A DNA stretch of 64,000 bases from DATHZQ01 sp965216945. Its GTDB lineage: Bacteria; Actinomycetota; Acidimicrobiia; Spongiisociales; UBA5794. Positions 1-8,305 of the stretch are shown in pieces (the stretch's first letter is position 1; the number at the start of each line of letters is the position of its first letter). The position numbers and the translations under genes were made by a program. The notes below the pieces were generated by a model. That model saw only the letters and a program-made list of their open reading frames with translations, was not told the DNA's origin and ran no database searches. The stretch spans positions 3,224,001-3,288,000 of the forward strand of contig CBDCGU010000003.1 in assembly GCA_965216945.1 (NCBI GenBank), given 5' to 3'.

Positions 1-64
1 CTGCCTTCCTGCGAAAGTCGTGGTGAACCGCCGTGTCGCGGCGACCCACTACCGTGCGAGCGCC

Positions 65-2248
65 ATGGCCGGACGCCCCCTCTCCTACCTCGTCTCGGTG
101 CCCGTCGACGCCGTCAAGGGCATCGGGCCCCGAACCGCCAAAAAGCTCGGCCAGGTCGACGTCCACAGTGTCGCCGATCTACTGCTACACGTTCCGCGCC
201 GGTACCTGGATCGATCGCAGCTCTTCAACATCGCTGCGGTTCCGCTGGGCGAGGAGGTGACGATCGGCGGAACGGTCCTGAGCGTCCGCAAGCGACGAAT
301 CCGCGGGAATCGCACCATGATCGACGCTCGCATCACCGATGGAACGAGTGTCGTCGAGGGTGTGTGGTTCAACCCGTACCTGCGCCTCGAAGAGGGTGCC
401 GACGTGGCACTGTCCGGCAAGGTGGAGCTCTATCGCGGCAAGCTGCAGATGAAGAGCCCCGACGTCGACCGGCTCGACGGCGGCGGGGAGTCGCTCATCA
501 CCGGGCGGGTCGTGCCCGTGCATCCCAGCCTTGCCGGATTGAGCTCCCGGCAGGTGCGCGTGTCGGTGCACAACGCCCTGCGGCGCTCCCAGCCGGTGAC
601 AGAGGTCCTCCCGGAAACGCTTCTCGACCGGCTCGACCTGATCGACCGCAGCGCGGCGCTGCAGTCGATCCACTTCCCCGAGGAGCTGGCAGAGGTGGCA
701 CCGGCCCGCAAGCGGCTCGTCTTCGACGAGTTGTTCCGGCTCGAGGTGGCGCTGGCGCTGCGCAAGCGTCGCCAGATCGAAGAGTCGTCCGGTGTCGAGC
801 ACTCGATCGACGGCCCTCTCGTGAACGGCTTCATCGCGGCGCTGCCGTACGACCTCACCGGGGCGCAGCGCCGGTCCGTCGAGGAGATCCGTCGCGACAT
901 GGCGTCACCCCACCCCATGCACCGTTTGCTTCAGGGCGAGGTCGGTTCGGGGAAGACGGCCGTTGCGTTCGTGGCGCTGCTCACCGGTGTTCAGGGTGGG
1001 TTCCAAGGAGCCGTGATGGCGCCGACCGAGGTGCTCGCAGAACAGCACTATCTCGGCATGGCCGACCTCGTCGACGAGGCCGGCCTGGCACCCATGGTTG
1101 TGGACGCCGGCGCAGCCGCGGGACAAGACAGCCTTTTAACCGGGCCTGCGCCGGACGGACCGGCCGTGCGCACGGCGCTGCTCACCTCGAACAACGCGGT
1201 TGTGAACTTCGCCACGCCGGGCAGCTACCGGCGGTCCGACGTCGTGGAGTGGGTCGGCGACGGTTCGATCGACCTGGTGGTCGGCACCCACGCCCTGATC
1301 CAGGAAGGAGTGCACTTCCACCGGCTCGGTATCGCAGTGGTCGACGAGCAGCATCGGTTTGGCGTGTACCAGCGAGTTCGGCTGCGGGAAAAGGCGGCGG
1401 ACTACGACCCGGATCTCTTGATCATGACGGCGACCCCCATACCCCGAACCCTGTCGATGACCCTGTACGGCGATCTGGACGTCTCGGTGCTCGACGAGAT
1501 GCCCCCCGGTCGAACACCGGTGACAACGCGACTTGTCAGCAAGGCACAGTCGGACCTCCAGCGGGTGTACGACCTGATCCGCAGTGAGGTGGGGGCGGGA
1601 CGCCAAGCGTTCGTGGTGTGCCCGCTCGTGGAAGACAGTGACAAGCTCGCCGCTTCGTCCGCGACCGCCGAGTATGTCCGCCTCCAGGGCGTCTTCCCAG
1701 AGCTCCGGCTCGGCTTGCTCCATGGCCAGCTCCGGCCCGACGAGAAGGACCGGGTGATGCACGACTTCCGGGCACACGAGCTCGACGTCTTGGTTGCTAC
1801 GACGGTGATCGAGGTCGGCATCGACATCCCCAACGCCACGGTCATGGTCATCGAAGACGCCGACCGTTTCGGCCTGAGCCAGCTGCATCAACTGCGAGGT
1901 CGTGTCGGTCGTGGCGAGCACGCCGCCACCTGCGTCCTGGTCGCGGAGCCCACCACAGCGGAGGGCGAGCAGCGCATGGACGCCATGATCGGCACCACCG
2001 ATGGTTTCCGGCTGGCCGAAGAGGACCTGCGAATACGCGGCCAGGGCACGGTGTTCGGTACCAAGCAGGCCGGTATGAAGGACCTCAAGCTGGCCGACAT
2101 CCTGCGAGACGCCGACGTGCTCGTGGCTGCACGGCGTGAGGCGTTCGCCATCGTCGAGTCCGATCCGAATCTCGAGGGCCATCCCGAGATTCGCGACGAG
2201 GTGCGCGCTCTGCTCGGCGCCGACGTCGAGTGGCTGCTGCGTAGCTGA
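65..2248 (+). CDS. recG: ATP-dependent DNA helicase RecG
   Basis: RecG remodels stalled replication forks and Holliday junctions. The N-terminal wedge/OB region is followed by superfamily 2 helicase motifs: Walker A GEVGSGKTAVA at about residue 290, DEQHRFGV at about residue 425, and the C-terminal GRVGRG motif typical of RecG and Mfd. About 727 residues fits actinobacterial RecG, including the extra loop between the Walker A and DEQH motifs. I chose the ATG at 65 because the wedge-like sequence begins there. In-frame GTG codons at 20 and 23 are alternatives, and the frame is open to the left edge. A TACCGT box at 50-55 could be a -10 element. rsmD follows after 18 bases on the same strand. 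The function is certain; only the start is not. Confidence 0.95.
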   Translation: MAGRPLSYLVSVPVDAVKGIGPRTAKKLGQVDVHSVADLLLHVPRRYLDRSQLFNIAAVPLGEEVTIGGTVLSVRKRRIRGNRTMIDARITDGTSVVEGVWFNPYLRLEEGADVALSGKVELYRGKLQMKSPDVDRLDGGGESLITGRVVPVHPSLAGLSSRQVRVSVHNALRRSQPVTEVLPETLLDRLDLIDRSAALQSIHFPEELAEVAPARKRLVFDELFRLEVALALRKRRQIEESSGVEHSIDGPLVNGFIAALPYDLTGAQRRSVEEIRRDMASPHPMHRLLQGEVGSGKTAVAFVALLTGVQGGFQGAVMAPTEVLAEQHYLGMADLVDEAGLAPMVVDAGAAAGQDSLLTGPAPDGPAVRTALLTSNNAVVNFATPGSYRRSDVVEWVGDGSIDLVVGTHALIQEGVHFHRLGIAVVDEQHRFGVYQRVRLREKAADYDPDLLIMTATPIPRTLSMTLYGDLDVSVLDEMPPGRTPVTTRLVSKAQSDLQRVYDLIRSEVGAGRQAFVVCPLVEDSDKLAASSATAEYVRLQGVFPELRLGLLHGQLRPDEKDRVMHDFRAHELDVLVATTVIEVGIDIPNATVMVIEDADRFGLSQLHQLRGRVGRGEHAATCVLVAEPTTAEGEQRMDAMIGTTDGFRLAEEDLRIRGQGTVFGTKQAGMKDLKLADILRDADVLVAARREAFAIVESDPNLEGHPEIRDEVRALLGADVEWLLRS

Positions 2249-2266
2249 AGTCGGGGCGAGACACGT

Positions 2267-2809
2267 ATGCGGATCATCGCCGGCGCCGCAAAGGGAAGGC
2301 GGCTCGCCGGTCCCCCCGGCGAAGGGACCCGGCCGCTCACCGACAGGATCCGCGAAGCCCTCTTTTCTTCGCTCGGCTCGGCTGTTCACGGCGCAAACGT
2401 CCTCGACCTGTATGCAGGTACCGGCTCGATCGGGCTCGAAGCGCTCAGTCGCGGTGCGGCATCGGCGGTGTTCGTCGAGATGGACGGGCGAACCGCAGCG
2501 GTGCTCCGGAAGAACGTCGCCGAGGTCGATTGCGGCGGATCGGTCGTGACTCAGGACGTGATGAGGTATCTGAGCAGGCCACACCCGCCGGTCGATCTGG
2601 CATTCGTTGACCCCCCATATGCCCTGCCGCTAGCGTCCGTTTTGGAGGTCATGGAGCGATTGGAGCCAACGTTGGCGGATGGAGCGATCGTGGTGGTCCA
2701 TCGCCGGCACGGCGAGGCGCCCCCTGAGGAGGCCGGATCCCTTCATCTGGTGGATCGACGTCGCTACGGCGACGCCGAGCTGTGGCGATTCTCCAAGGGT
2801 GACCGATGA
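2267..2809 (+). CDS. rsmD: 16S rRNA (guanine(966)-N(2))-methyltransferase RsmD
   Basis: SAM-dependent enzyme that methylates G966 of 16S rRNA in the small-subunit P-site region. The start MRIIAGAAKGRRL followed by RPLTDRIREALF is the family signature. The SAM-binding motif DLYAGTGSIGLEAL and the catalytic DPPY motif (FVDPPYALP) are both present. The length of 180 residues is normal. Its stop overlaps the coaD start by four bases (ATGA), so the two are translationally coupled, as in many bacteria. Confidence 0.95.
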   Translation: MRIIAGAAKGRRLAGPPGEGTRPLTDRIREALFSSLGSAVHGANVLDLYAGTGSIGLEALSRGAASAVFVEMDGRTAAVLRKNVAEVDCGGSVVTQDVMRYLSRPHPPVDLAFVDPPYALPLASVLEVMERLEPTLADGAIVVVHRRHGEAPPEEAGSLHLVDRRRYGDAELWRFSKGDR

Positions 2810-3285
2810 CCATCGCCCTGATCCCCGGAAGCTTCGATCCGCCCACGAAGGGCCATCTCGACGTCATCGAGCGCTGTGCCGGCATCTTCGACACCGTCAT
2901 CGTCGCCGTGGTGCGCAACCCCTCCAAGACGCCGCTGTTCACCGACGACGAGCGCATGGAACTGCTCGAGGAGTGTTGTGGCGGATGGGGCAACGTCCAG
3001 ATCGGCGCTTTCAGCGGGCTGCTCGTCGACTATGCGGCGCAGACCAACGCCGACGTCATCGTGAAGGGTCTGCGTGCGATGACGGACTTCGACTACGAGC
3101 TGCAGATGTCGCAGATGAACCGTCATCTGTCCGGCATCGTGACGTTGTTCGTCGCCACCAAACCCGAATACGGGTACCTCTCGTCGTCATTGGTCAAGCA
3201 GGTGGCGGGTCTCGGCGGCTCCGTCGACTCCCTCGTCCCTGCGCCCGTGATGCGCGCACTCAAGGAGCGATTGGGCCATGACTGA
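2806..3285 (+). CDS. coaD: Phosphopantetheine adenylyltransferase
   Basis: Fourth step of coenzyme A synthesis: transfers AMP from ATP to 4'-phosphopantetheine. The N-terminus contains GSFDPPTKGHLD, the nucleotidyltransferase motif with its conserved (T/H)xGH. The substrate-binding segment GLRAMTDFDYELQM and the C-terminal YLSSSLVKQVAGLGG (ISSxxVR-like) match the family, and 159 residues is the usual size. The gene overlaps rsmD upstream and the coiled-coil gene downstream (ATG at 3278), so all three form one tight operon. Confidence 0.96.
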   Translation: MTIALIPGSFDPPTKGHLDVIERCAGIFDTVIVAVVRNPSKTPLFTDDERMELLEECCGGWGNVQIGAFSGLLVDYAAQTNADVIVKGLRAMTDFDYELQMSQMNRHLSGIVTLFVATKPEYGYLSSSLVKQVAGLGGSVDSLVPAPVMRALKERLGHD

Positions 3286-3799
3286 TCCGGGCAACGACCA
3301 ACCACCCCCACCCCCGATTCCCGGGCACATCATCGACCAGATCGAGGCGCTCATCGTCGACGTCGAGGAGGCGCGACCCGTTCCGCTGTCCAGCAACATC
3401 ATGCTTGGTCGCGACGAGTTCATCGACAAGCTACGTGCTTTGCAGCATGCGTTGCCGGAAGAGCTGCGTGCCGCCCGGTGGATGGTCCGCCAACGGGAGA
3501 CGTACATCGCACGTACCAACGAGAAGGCGCGCGAGGTCCTGGCCAAGGCACAGGCGAGATCGGCGCAGCTCGTCAGCGACAACCACATCGTCGCTGAAGC
3601 CGTAGAGGAAGCCAACCGGCTCGTCCGTAACGCGGAAACGCAAGCCGAGCGGATCCGGCTCGAAGCAGAGGACTACGCGGAGCGCCACCTCGCCGAAGCA
3701 GAAGCGGTACTGGGCGAGCTGCTCCGCTACGTCCAGGAGTCCCGAGCGGAGCTGCATCGCTCACTCCCCCCAACCCCGGAGCCCCCCATCTCCCAGTAG
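3278..3799 (+). CDS. Coiled-coil protein, SepIVA/DivIVA-like
   Basis: A 173-residue protein with a proline-rich start, then a long charged helical stretch (about residues 60-155) rich in A, E, R and K with heptad character, and a proline-rich tail. There is no signal peptide or membrane segment. In mycobacteria a coiled-coil septum factor of this kind (SepIVA) lies beside the DUF177-rnc-mutM-smc-ftsY run, which is also the order here, so a role in cell division or envelope growth is a reasonable inference from position and architecture. It is not shown by any catalytic motif. The start overlaps coaD. A hairpin follows the stop, and the next gene is convergent. Confidence 0.75.
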   Translation: MTDPGNDQPPPPPIPGHIIDQIEALIVDVEEARPVPLSSNIMLGRDEFIDKLRALQHALPEELRAARWMVRQRETYIARTNEKAREVLAKAQARSAQLVSDNHIVAEAVEEANRLVRNAETQAERIRLEAEDYAERHLAEAEAVLGELLRYVQESRAELHRSLPPTPEPPISQ

Positions 3800-3804
3800 C
3801 CGTG

Positions 3805-3841
3805 GTGGCGCCGTGTGGGCCGGCTGGGAGTCAGGCGCCAC
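3805..3841. terminator. Hairpin between convergent genes
   Basis: Perfect 8-bp arms GTGGCGCC (3805-3812) and GGCGCCAC (3834-3841) around a 21-base loop, just after the coiled-coil gene and facing the end of the leftward membrane-protein gene. There is no T-run, so this is a possible bidirectional terminator only. Confidence 0.35.
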
Positions 3842-3940
3842 GCAGGACCTGGCTGCTGAAACGGCACTGCCTGTGTGGTTGTGGCAGTTGGACCACCGTC
3901 GCCGTCGGTCGAGCGCACCACGTCTCTCCGGTGAGCCTCA

Positions 3941-4375
3941 CTAGGTCGGGGTGGACTTCGTGCTCGAGCGTTGACCAGTGTCCAATGAGCCGGCGTAGAC
4001 CTCGATGCCCGCTGCGGCAGCGAACACCCCGATGATGACGTATGGCGTCGGGCCGAAGCTGCGGACCGCCATGACCCTGAGCCAGTCCGGATACCAGGAG
4101 GGGTCACTGAAATCGACCAGCAACGGCAGATAGACCAAGAACATGAAGACTGCCGGGATTGCCGCAACGAGGTAGTGATACCGGGCCGCTCGCACGGCTC
4201 CTCCGACGAGAATGCCGAGGACCAGAAACCAGATCAGGGGTCCGCGTAGTTCTCCGTCGCCGGCACGCCGAAGACCACCGAAGAAGTCCTGGGTCAACTC
4301 TCGCAGCGCAAGCAGACACAGCACAGCCACCACCATGCCAAGACCTGATGCAATGACTACCCGTTGCCTCGTCAC
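3941..4375 (-). CDS. Small integral membrane protein of unknown function
   Basis: I do not recognise the family. The GTG at 4375 is preceded by a strong ribosome-binding site (GGAGGTGAC, antisense of 4376-4384), so this start is preferred over a longer reading from 4540. The 144 residues hold about four hydrophobic helices: one at the N-terminus (VVIASGLGMVVAVLCLLAL), two in the middle (WFLVLGILVGGAVRA; AIPAVFMFLVYLPLL) and one near the C-terminus (VIIGVFAAAAGIEVYA). It is inverted relative to the conserved cluster around it. The good ribosome-binding site and coherent hydrophobic pattern support a real gene. Confidence 0.6.
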   Translation of the reverse strand: MTRQRVVIASGLGMVVAVLCLLALRELTQDFFGGLRRAGDGELRGPLIWFLVLGILVGGAVRAARYHYLVAAIPAVFMFLVYLPLLVDFSDPSWYPDWLRVMAVRSFGPTPYVIIGVFAAAAGIEVYAGSLDTGQRSSTKSTPT

Positions 4376-4787
4376 GTCACCTCCGGGGGCAGCCACACGT
4401 GGCCGGGGCCCATACCGGGGCCGGCCTTCTGCGCGCAACCGGGGTCCTGTGCGGAGAGGGCTGCCACACTCCAGAGTTGATGCTCCGCGTCGTGGCGCGG
4501 CAGTATGTAGGGCCAATGGTCCTGAATGCCGACGGGTCACTCACGACGTCACGTGGCCTACGGCGTTGTCAGACGCCGGCTCCCCACTTCACCAATGGGC
4601 CGGTATCGGCCTTCGAGTACATGTCTCGGTCGAAGGGTCGGCTTGGATCGACATCCAAACTTGTATGAAGACCGGAGGCCGTATGGTTCCAGGGGATCGC
4701 CGTTGTCGCAGCGCGCAGCCAAGTTGGCCCGGGGACGCAGCTCGTTGTGGTCGCGACGTCGCTCGCGGTCATCTCTACACTTTTCGT
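4376..4787. other. 412-base intergenic region
   Basis: Lies between the divergent membrane-protein gene and the DUF177 gene. Several short open frames cross it, but none shows a recognisable domain or a good ribosome-binding site. The only signal I can support is the -10 box at its right end. Confidence 0.4.
4776..4781 (+). promoter_or_regulatory. -10 box TACACT for a leaderless DUF177 gene
   Basis: TACACT ends six bases before the ATG at 4788 and no Shine-Dalgarno sequence is present. This is the geometry expected for transcription starting at the A of the start codon. No convincing -35 box is visible. Confidence 0.5.
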
Positions 4788-5303
4788 ATGACCCCGTTTC
4801 TCATCCACGTTGGTGCGTTGCTGGCGAACCCGGGATCCTCCCGTTCCCATCGGATCGAAACACCTGTCGACTGGGCCGTCGAGCTTGCGGCGGTGAAGCG
4901 CGATGTGGACATCGCGGCAGACCTCGAGCTGGCGTCCATGTCAGGCGGCTTGCTGGTGCGTGGTGCCGTGGACGTCCAAGCGGTCCTCACCTGCTCTCGG
5001 TGCCTGACCGAGATCACGACGCCGATGCATGTCGAGGTGGCGCAGTTGGTCGAGGACGGTGCAGGCGCCGAGGACGACGATCACGACGACCGGTACCACA
5101 CGAGCGGCGACGAGCTCGATCTGGAACCCATTCTCCGCGACGAAGTGCTCCTGGCGATGCCGTTGCGACCGCGATGTGAGCCCGAATGCGAGGGACTTGT
5201 TACAGATTCGGAAAGCGACTTGAATACTGCCGCTCCCGGGAACGCAGGTCGCACCGATTCACCGTTCTCCGTGTTGCAGGACCTGTTCGGTCCCGGGGAC
5301 TGA
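4788..5303 (+). CDS. DUF177 (YceD-family) protein
   Basis: A 171-residue protein of the DUF177/YceD family, which in most bacteria lies immediately upstream of rpmF, as here (19-base gap). Conserved features are the CSRCL motif in the middle, an acidic region and the segment LEPILRDEVLLAMPLRPRCEPEC, with paired cysteines near the C-terminus. The family has been linked to 23S rRNA metabolism in plants and bacteria, but its exact activity is not established. I chose the ATG at 4788 (MTPFLIHVGALL) because homologous-looking sequence starts there; the frame stays open upstream to 4212 but with non-protein-like composition. Confidence 0.88.
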   Translation: MTPFLIHVGALLANPGSSRSHRIETPVDWAVELAAVKRDVDIAADLELASMSGGLLVRGAVDVQAVLTCSRCLTEITTPMHVEVAQLVEDGAGAEDDDHDDRYHTSGDELDLEPILRDEVLLAMPLRPRCEPECEGLVTDSESDLNTAAPGNAGRTDSPFSVLQDLFGPGD

Positions 5304-5322
5304 TCCCGATACGAGGTTTCGC

Positions 5323-5499
5323 ATGGCGGTACCCAAGAAGAAGATGTCGCGTTCGCGGACGCGGCGCCGCAAGGCGCAGTGGAAGGTCGCTCCTCCGACG
5401 CTGGTCGCATGCCAGCAGTGCGGATCGAAGCACCTGCCGCACCGGGCATGTGCCGAGTGCGGCACGTACAACGGTCGCGACGTCATCGCAGTGGACTGA
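5323..5499 (+). CDS. rpmF: 50S ribosomal protein L32
   Basis: A 58-residue protein beginning MAVPKKKMSRSRTRRRK, the standard L32 start, with a zinc ribbon formed by Cys30, Cys33, Cys43 and Cys46 (CQQC and CAEC). GAGG upstream at 5313-5316 serves as the ribosome-binding site. It lies between the DUF177 gene and plsX, the classical arrangement linking ribosome and phospholipid synthesis. Confidence 0.97.
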   Translation: MAVPKKKMSRSRTRRRKAQWKVAPPTLVACQQCGSKHLPHRACAECGTYNGRDVIAVD

Positions 5500-5507
5500 C
5501 CGGCTCC

Positions 5508-6491
5508 GTGTCCCGAATCGCAGTCGACGCAATGGGCGGCGATCGGGCGCCTGAAGAAATCGTCAGGGGAGCGCTCGATGCCGCCCAAGTTGGTATCGAC
5601 GTGGTGCTCGTCGGTGAGGAATCCCGAATCAGGCCGCTCCTTCCCGCGGGGTCCATCGGCGACGTCGCCGTCGTCCACGCTTCGGAGGTCATCGAGATGG
5701 GCGACGACCCCGCGGCGGCGCTGCGGGAGAAGAAGGACGCATCCGTCAGCGTTGCGGCCAAGTTGGTCGCCGGGGGCGAAGCCCAGGGCATGGTCTCCGC
5801 CGGCTCGACCGGAGCCGCCATCGCTGCGGCAGCCTTCATCATCGGGCGTCTTCCCGGCGTTTCCCGGCCGGGCCTTGCCACCCTGATGCCCGGCGACAAA
5901 GTCGTGCTCGACAGCGGCGCCAACGTCAACTGCCGTGCGGACCAGCTGGCGCAATTCGCCGTGATGGGTGCGGCGCTGGCCGCATCGCATCTCCACATCG
6001 ACGACCCAAAGGTGGGGTTGCTCAACATCGGCGAGGAGAGCGGCAAGGGCCGCGATCTCGACCGTGAGGCCCAACAGGTGCTGTCGCAAATGCCGGGGAT
6101 CAACTACATCGGCAACGTCGAGGGTCACGACATCGCAACGCAGCGGGCCGATGTGATCGTCGCCGATGGCTTTACCGGCAATGTCTTCCTGAAGACTGCA
6201 GAAGGTGCCGCACACATGGTGCAGCGGATGCTGCTCGACGCAGTGAGCCGTCCCGAGTACCAAGAAGCCCTCGCGGCACTGGCGCCGGCTCTCGCCGATT
6301 TCCGGATACGGCTCGATCCGGAGACCACCGGCGGGGCCCACCTCCTCGGGGTCAAGGGCATGGTGGTGATCGCCCATGGCTCGTCGTCGCGGGTAGCGGT
6401 GAAGAACGCCATCGAGATGGCCGCCGAGGGAGCTGACGACGATCTCCCCGGCAAGATCGCCACGGGCCTCACGATTGGTGCCCGTGTCTGA
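5508..6491 (+). CDS. plsX: Phosphate acyltransferase PlsX
   Basis: Converts acyl-ACP to acyl-phosphate for phosphatidic acid synthesis at the membrane. The start RIAVDAMGGDRAPEEIVRGA and the internal GSTGA, LGRLPGxxRP-like and LDSGANV segments are PlsX hallmarks. I chose the GTG at 5508, eight bases after the rpmF stop, giving 327 residues, normal for the family; the frame stays open upstream through rpmF out of frame. Its end overlaps the rnc start. Confidence 0.95.
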   Translation: MSRIAVDAMGGDRAPEEIVRGALDAAQVGIDVVLVGEESRIRPLLPAGSIGDVAVVHASEVIEMGDDPAAALREKKDASVSVAAKLVAGGEAQGMVSAGSTGAAIAAAAFIIGRLPGVSRPGLATLMPGDKVVLDSGANVNCRADQLAQFAVMGAALAASHLHIDDPKVGLLNIGEESGKGRDLDREAQQVLSQMPGINYIGNVEGHDIATQRADVIVADGFTGNVFLKTAEGAAHMVQRMLLDAVSRPEYQEALAALAPALADFRIRLDPETTGGAHLLGVKGMVVIAHGSSSRVAVKNAIEMAAEGADDDLPGKIATGLTIGARV

Positions 6492-7182
6492 TTCCTGGGT
6501 CGCCGCGGTTGCAACACTCGAGTCACGCCTCGGTCATGTCTTCATCGATCGCGAATTGCTGCGCCAAGCCTTGATGCACCGCTCCTATGCGGGTGAGCAG
6601 GGTCTCGCCGAGTCCTACGAACGGCTCGAGTTCCTCGGCGATGCTGTGTTGCAGCTGGCGGTGACCCGCCACCTCTTCGAACAGCACACCGGTATGTCCG
6701 AAGGCGAGATGGCCAAGGTTCGGGCAGATGTCGTCAACGAGCGAACGCTCGCCAGGCTGGGCCGAACGCTGGGTGTGGGTCCGGCGTTGCTTCTCGGCAA
6801 GGGCGAGGACATGTCGGGCGGAAGGGAGAAGGACTCGCTGCTCAGCGACGTCGTCGAGGCACTGGTCGGAGCCGTCTTCTCGGAAGCCGGGTTCACTGCC
6901 GCTGAGCGCATCGTGATCGCTCATTGGAGCGACGTCATCGACGACAGAGCGGTAGCCCCCGGTGAGCGTGACTACAAGACCCGCTTGCAGGAGCATCTGG
7001 CCCGCATCGGGCTGCGACCCAAGTATGTCGTCGAGGAGCAGGGCCCCGAGCACGCCAAGACCTTCACCGCGGCCGTCTACGCCGCAGGCGATCTGCTCGG
7101 TCGGGGGGCGGGTACGTCCAAGAAGCGTGCCGAGCAGGCCGCAGCCCAACACGCTTCCGCCGGACTCGGAGACGATGCCTGA
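6484..7182 (+). CDS. rnc: Ribonuclease III
   Basis: Cleaves double-stranded RNA in rRNA precursors and structured mRNAs. The RNase III signature ERLEFLGDAVL, the second acidic motif DVVEALVGAVF and a C-terminal double-stranded RNA-binding domain (from DYKTRLQEHL to KKRAEQAAAQHA) are all present. The GTG at 6484 is the likely start, overlapping plsX by eight bases; GTG at 6478 and TTG at 6475 are alternatives. About 232 residues is standard. The stop overlaps the mutM start (ATGCCTGA). Confidence 0.95.
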   Translation: MSDSWVAAVATLESRLGHVFIDRELLRQALMHRSYAGEQGLAESYERLEFLGDAVLQLAVTRHLFEQHTGMSEGEMAKVRADVVNERTLARLGRTLGVGPALLLGKGEDMSGGREKDSLLSDVVEALVGAVFSEAGFTAAERIVIAHWSDVIDDRAVAPGERDYKTRLQEHLARIGLRPKYVVEEQGPEHAKTFTAAVYAAGDLLGRGAGTSKKRAEQAAAQHASAGLGDDA

Positions 7183-8005
7183 GCTTCCCGAGGTCGAAAC
7201 CACGCGCCGCTGTCTCGAGCCGGCGCTGGTCGGCAAGCGGGTCATGCACGTCGACGTGCGTCGCAACCGCATGGTGCGCCGCCAGCCGGCCCCGTCCGAC
7301 TTCAGAGATCGGCTGACGGGCCGGACGGTTCGTGGTCTCCGCCGGCACGGGAAGTTCATGATCGCCGATCTGAGCGGGGACCTGTCGTGGGTCACCCACC
7401 TCGGCATGTCGGGTCGCCTCGCAATCGCCGCGCAGAGCGATCCCGAGCCGCCACACACCAATGTGGTGGTGAGGGTGGGCTCCGGTGTCGAGGTGCGTTT
7501 TGTCGACCCACGTACCTTTGGGTTCGTCGTCGTGTACACGCCGGAAGAGCTGGCGGCATCGCCGCTGTCCCGCTTGGGCCCGGATGCGCTGGATGACATG
7601 CCGACGGCCTCACAGCTTGCGGGCCGGCTTCACGGCAGATCGGCGCCCATCAAGGCTCTGCTGCTCGATCAGACGATCATCGCCGGGGTGGGCAACATCT
7701 ACGCCGACGAGGCGCTGCACCGCGCTCGGATCTCGCCGCTGAGGCGGGGCGGCAGTTTGGATCGCAATGAGATCAACCGGTTGCGCAACGGCATCCGGGC
7801 GAGTCTTCGGTCCGGGCTGAGATGGGGCGGCACCTCTCTCGACGACCTTGCGTACCTGCTCCCGGATGGCAGGACCGGTGAGTTCGCCGGTCGCCTCCGT
7901 GTGTACGGGAAGCCGGATGAGCCCTGTCCGCGCTGCGGGACGCCCATTCGCCGGAAGGTGATCCGGCAACGCAGCGCCCATTGGTGTCCCGACTGCCAGC
8001 GGTGA
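7175..8005 (+). CDS. mutM: Formamidopyrimidine-DNA glycosylase
   Basis: Base-excision repair enzyme that removes 8-oxoguanine and formamidopyrimidines and nicks the abasic site. The mature N-terminus PELPEVE carries the catalytic Pro and Glu, the conserved lysine is in RRHGKFM, the helix-two-turn-helix region includes GVGNIYADEAL, and the C-terminal zinc finger has CPRC and CPDC pairs. At 276 residues it is full length. It is coupled to rnc by an eight-base overlap, the order seen in mycobacteria (rnc-fpg-smc), although here envelope genes separate it from smc. Confidence 0.96.
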   Translation: MPELPEVETTRRCLEPALVGKRVMHVDVRRNRMVRRQPAPSDFRDRLTGRTVRGLRRHGKFMIADLSGDLSWVTHLGMSGRLAIAAQSDPEPPHTNVVVRVGSGVEVRFVDPRTFGFVVVYTPEELAASPLSRLGPDALDDMPTASQLAGRLHGRSAPIKALLLDQTIIAGVGNIYADEALHRARISPLRRGGSLDRNEINRLRNGIRASLRSGLRWGGTSLDDLAYLLPDGRTGEFAGRLRVYGKPDEPCPRCGTPIRRKVIRQRSAHWCPDCQR

Positions 8006-8305
8006 TTCGCCCGGCGATCAGGGGCCGACGCTCCGAGGGAAGGGACGGAGAGGGCGGCAACGGTCGCGGAGATCGTGTGGCGGTCGTCTGCGACGGCCGT
8101 GGAGGCTGAGGCCGTCGACCCATTCACCCGGCCGTTTCCCGTCGGTAGATTGGCCGTGAGTCAAGCTGGTAGGGGCTGTGGTAGGTACTCACCCGCTGAG
8201 CGCGCAAGCGCCGGCATGCGCATTCGTGCGCTCGAGAAGGGCCGTAGGGACATCCGCTGAGGGTGGCGGCGCGTCGCGCCCTGGGATCGGGACGTCCCGG
8301 ACACC
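8006..8305. other. 300-base intergenic region with a GC palindrome
   Basis: No convincing gene. The one clear structure is the perfect 12-bp palindrome CGGGACGTCCCG at 8288-8299, six bases upstream of the pgsB-like start. It may be an operator or chance in GC-rich DNA. No strong promoter or ribosome-binding site was found. Confidence 0.4.

Noticed and set aside
3941..4540. 199-residue version of the small membrane protein
   Set aside because: The first 55 residues are Arg/Pro/Gly-rich without structure, and a strong ribosome-binding site sits before the GTG at 4375.
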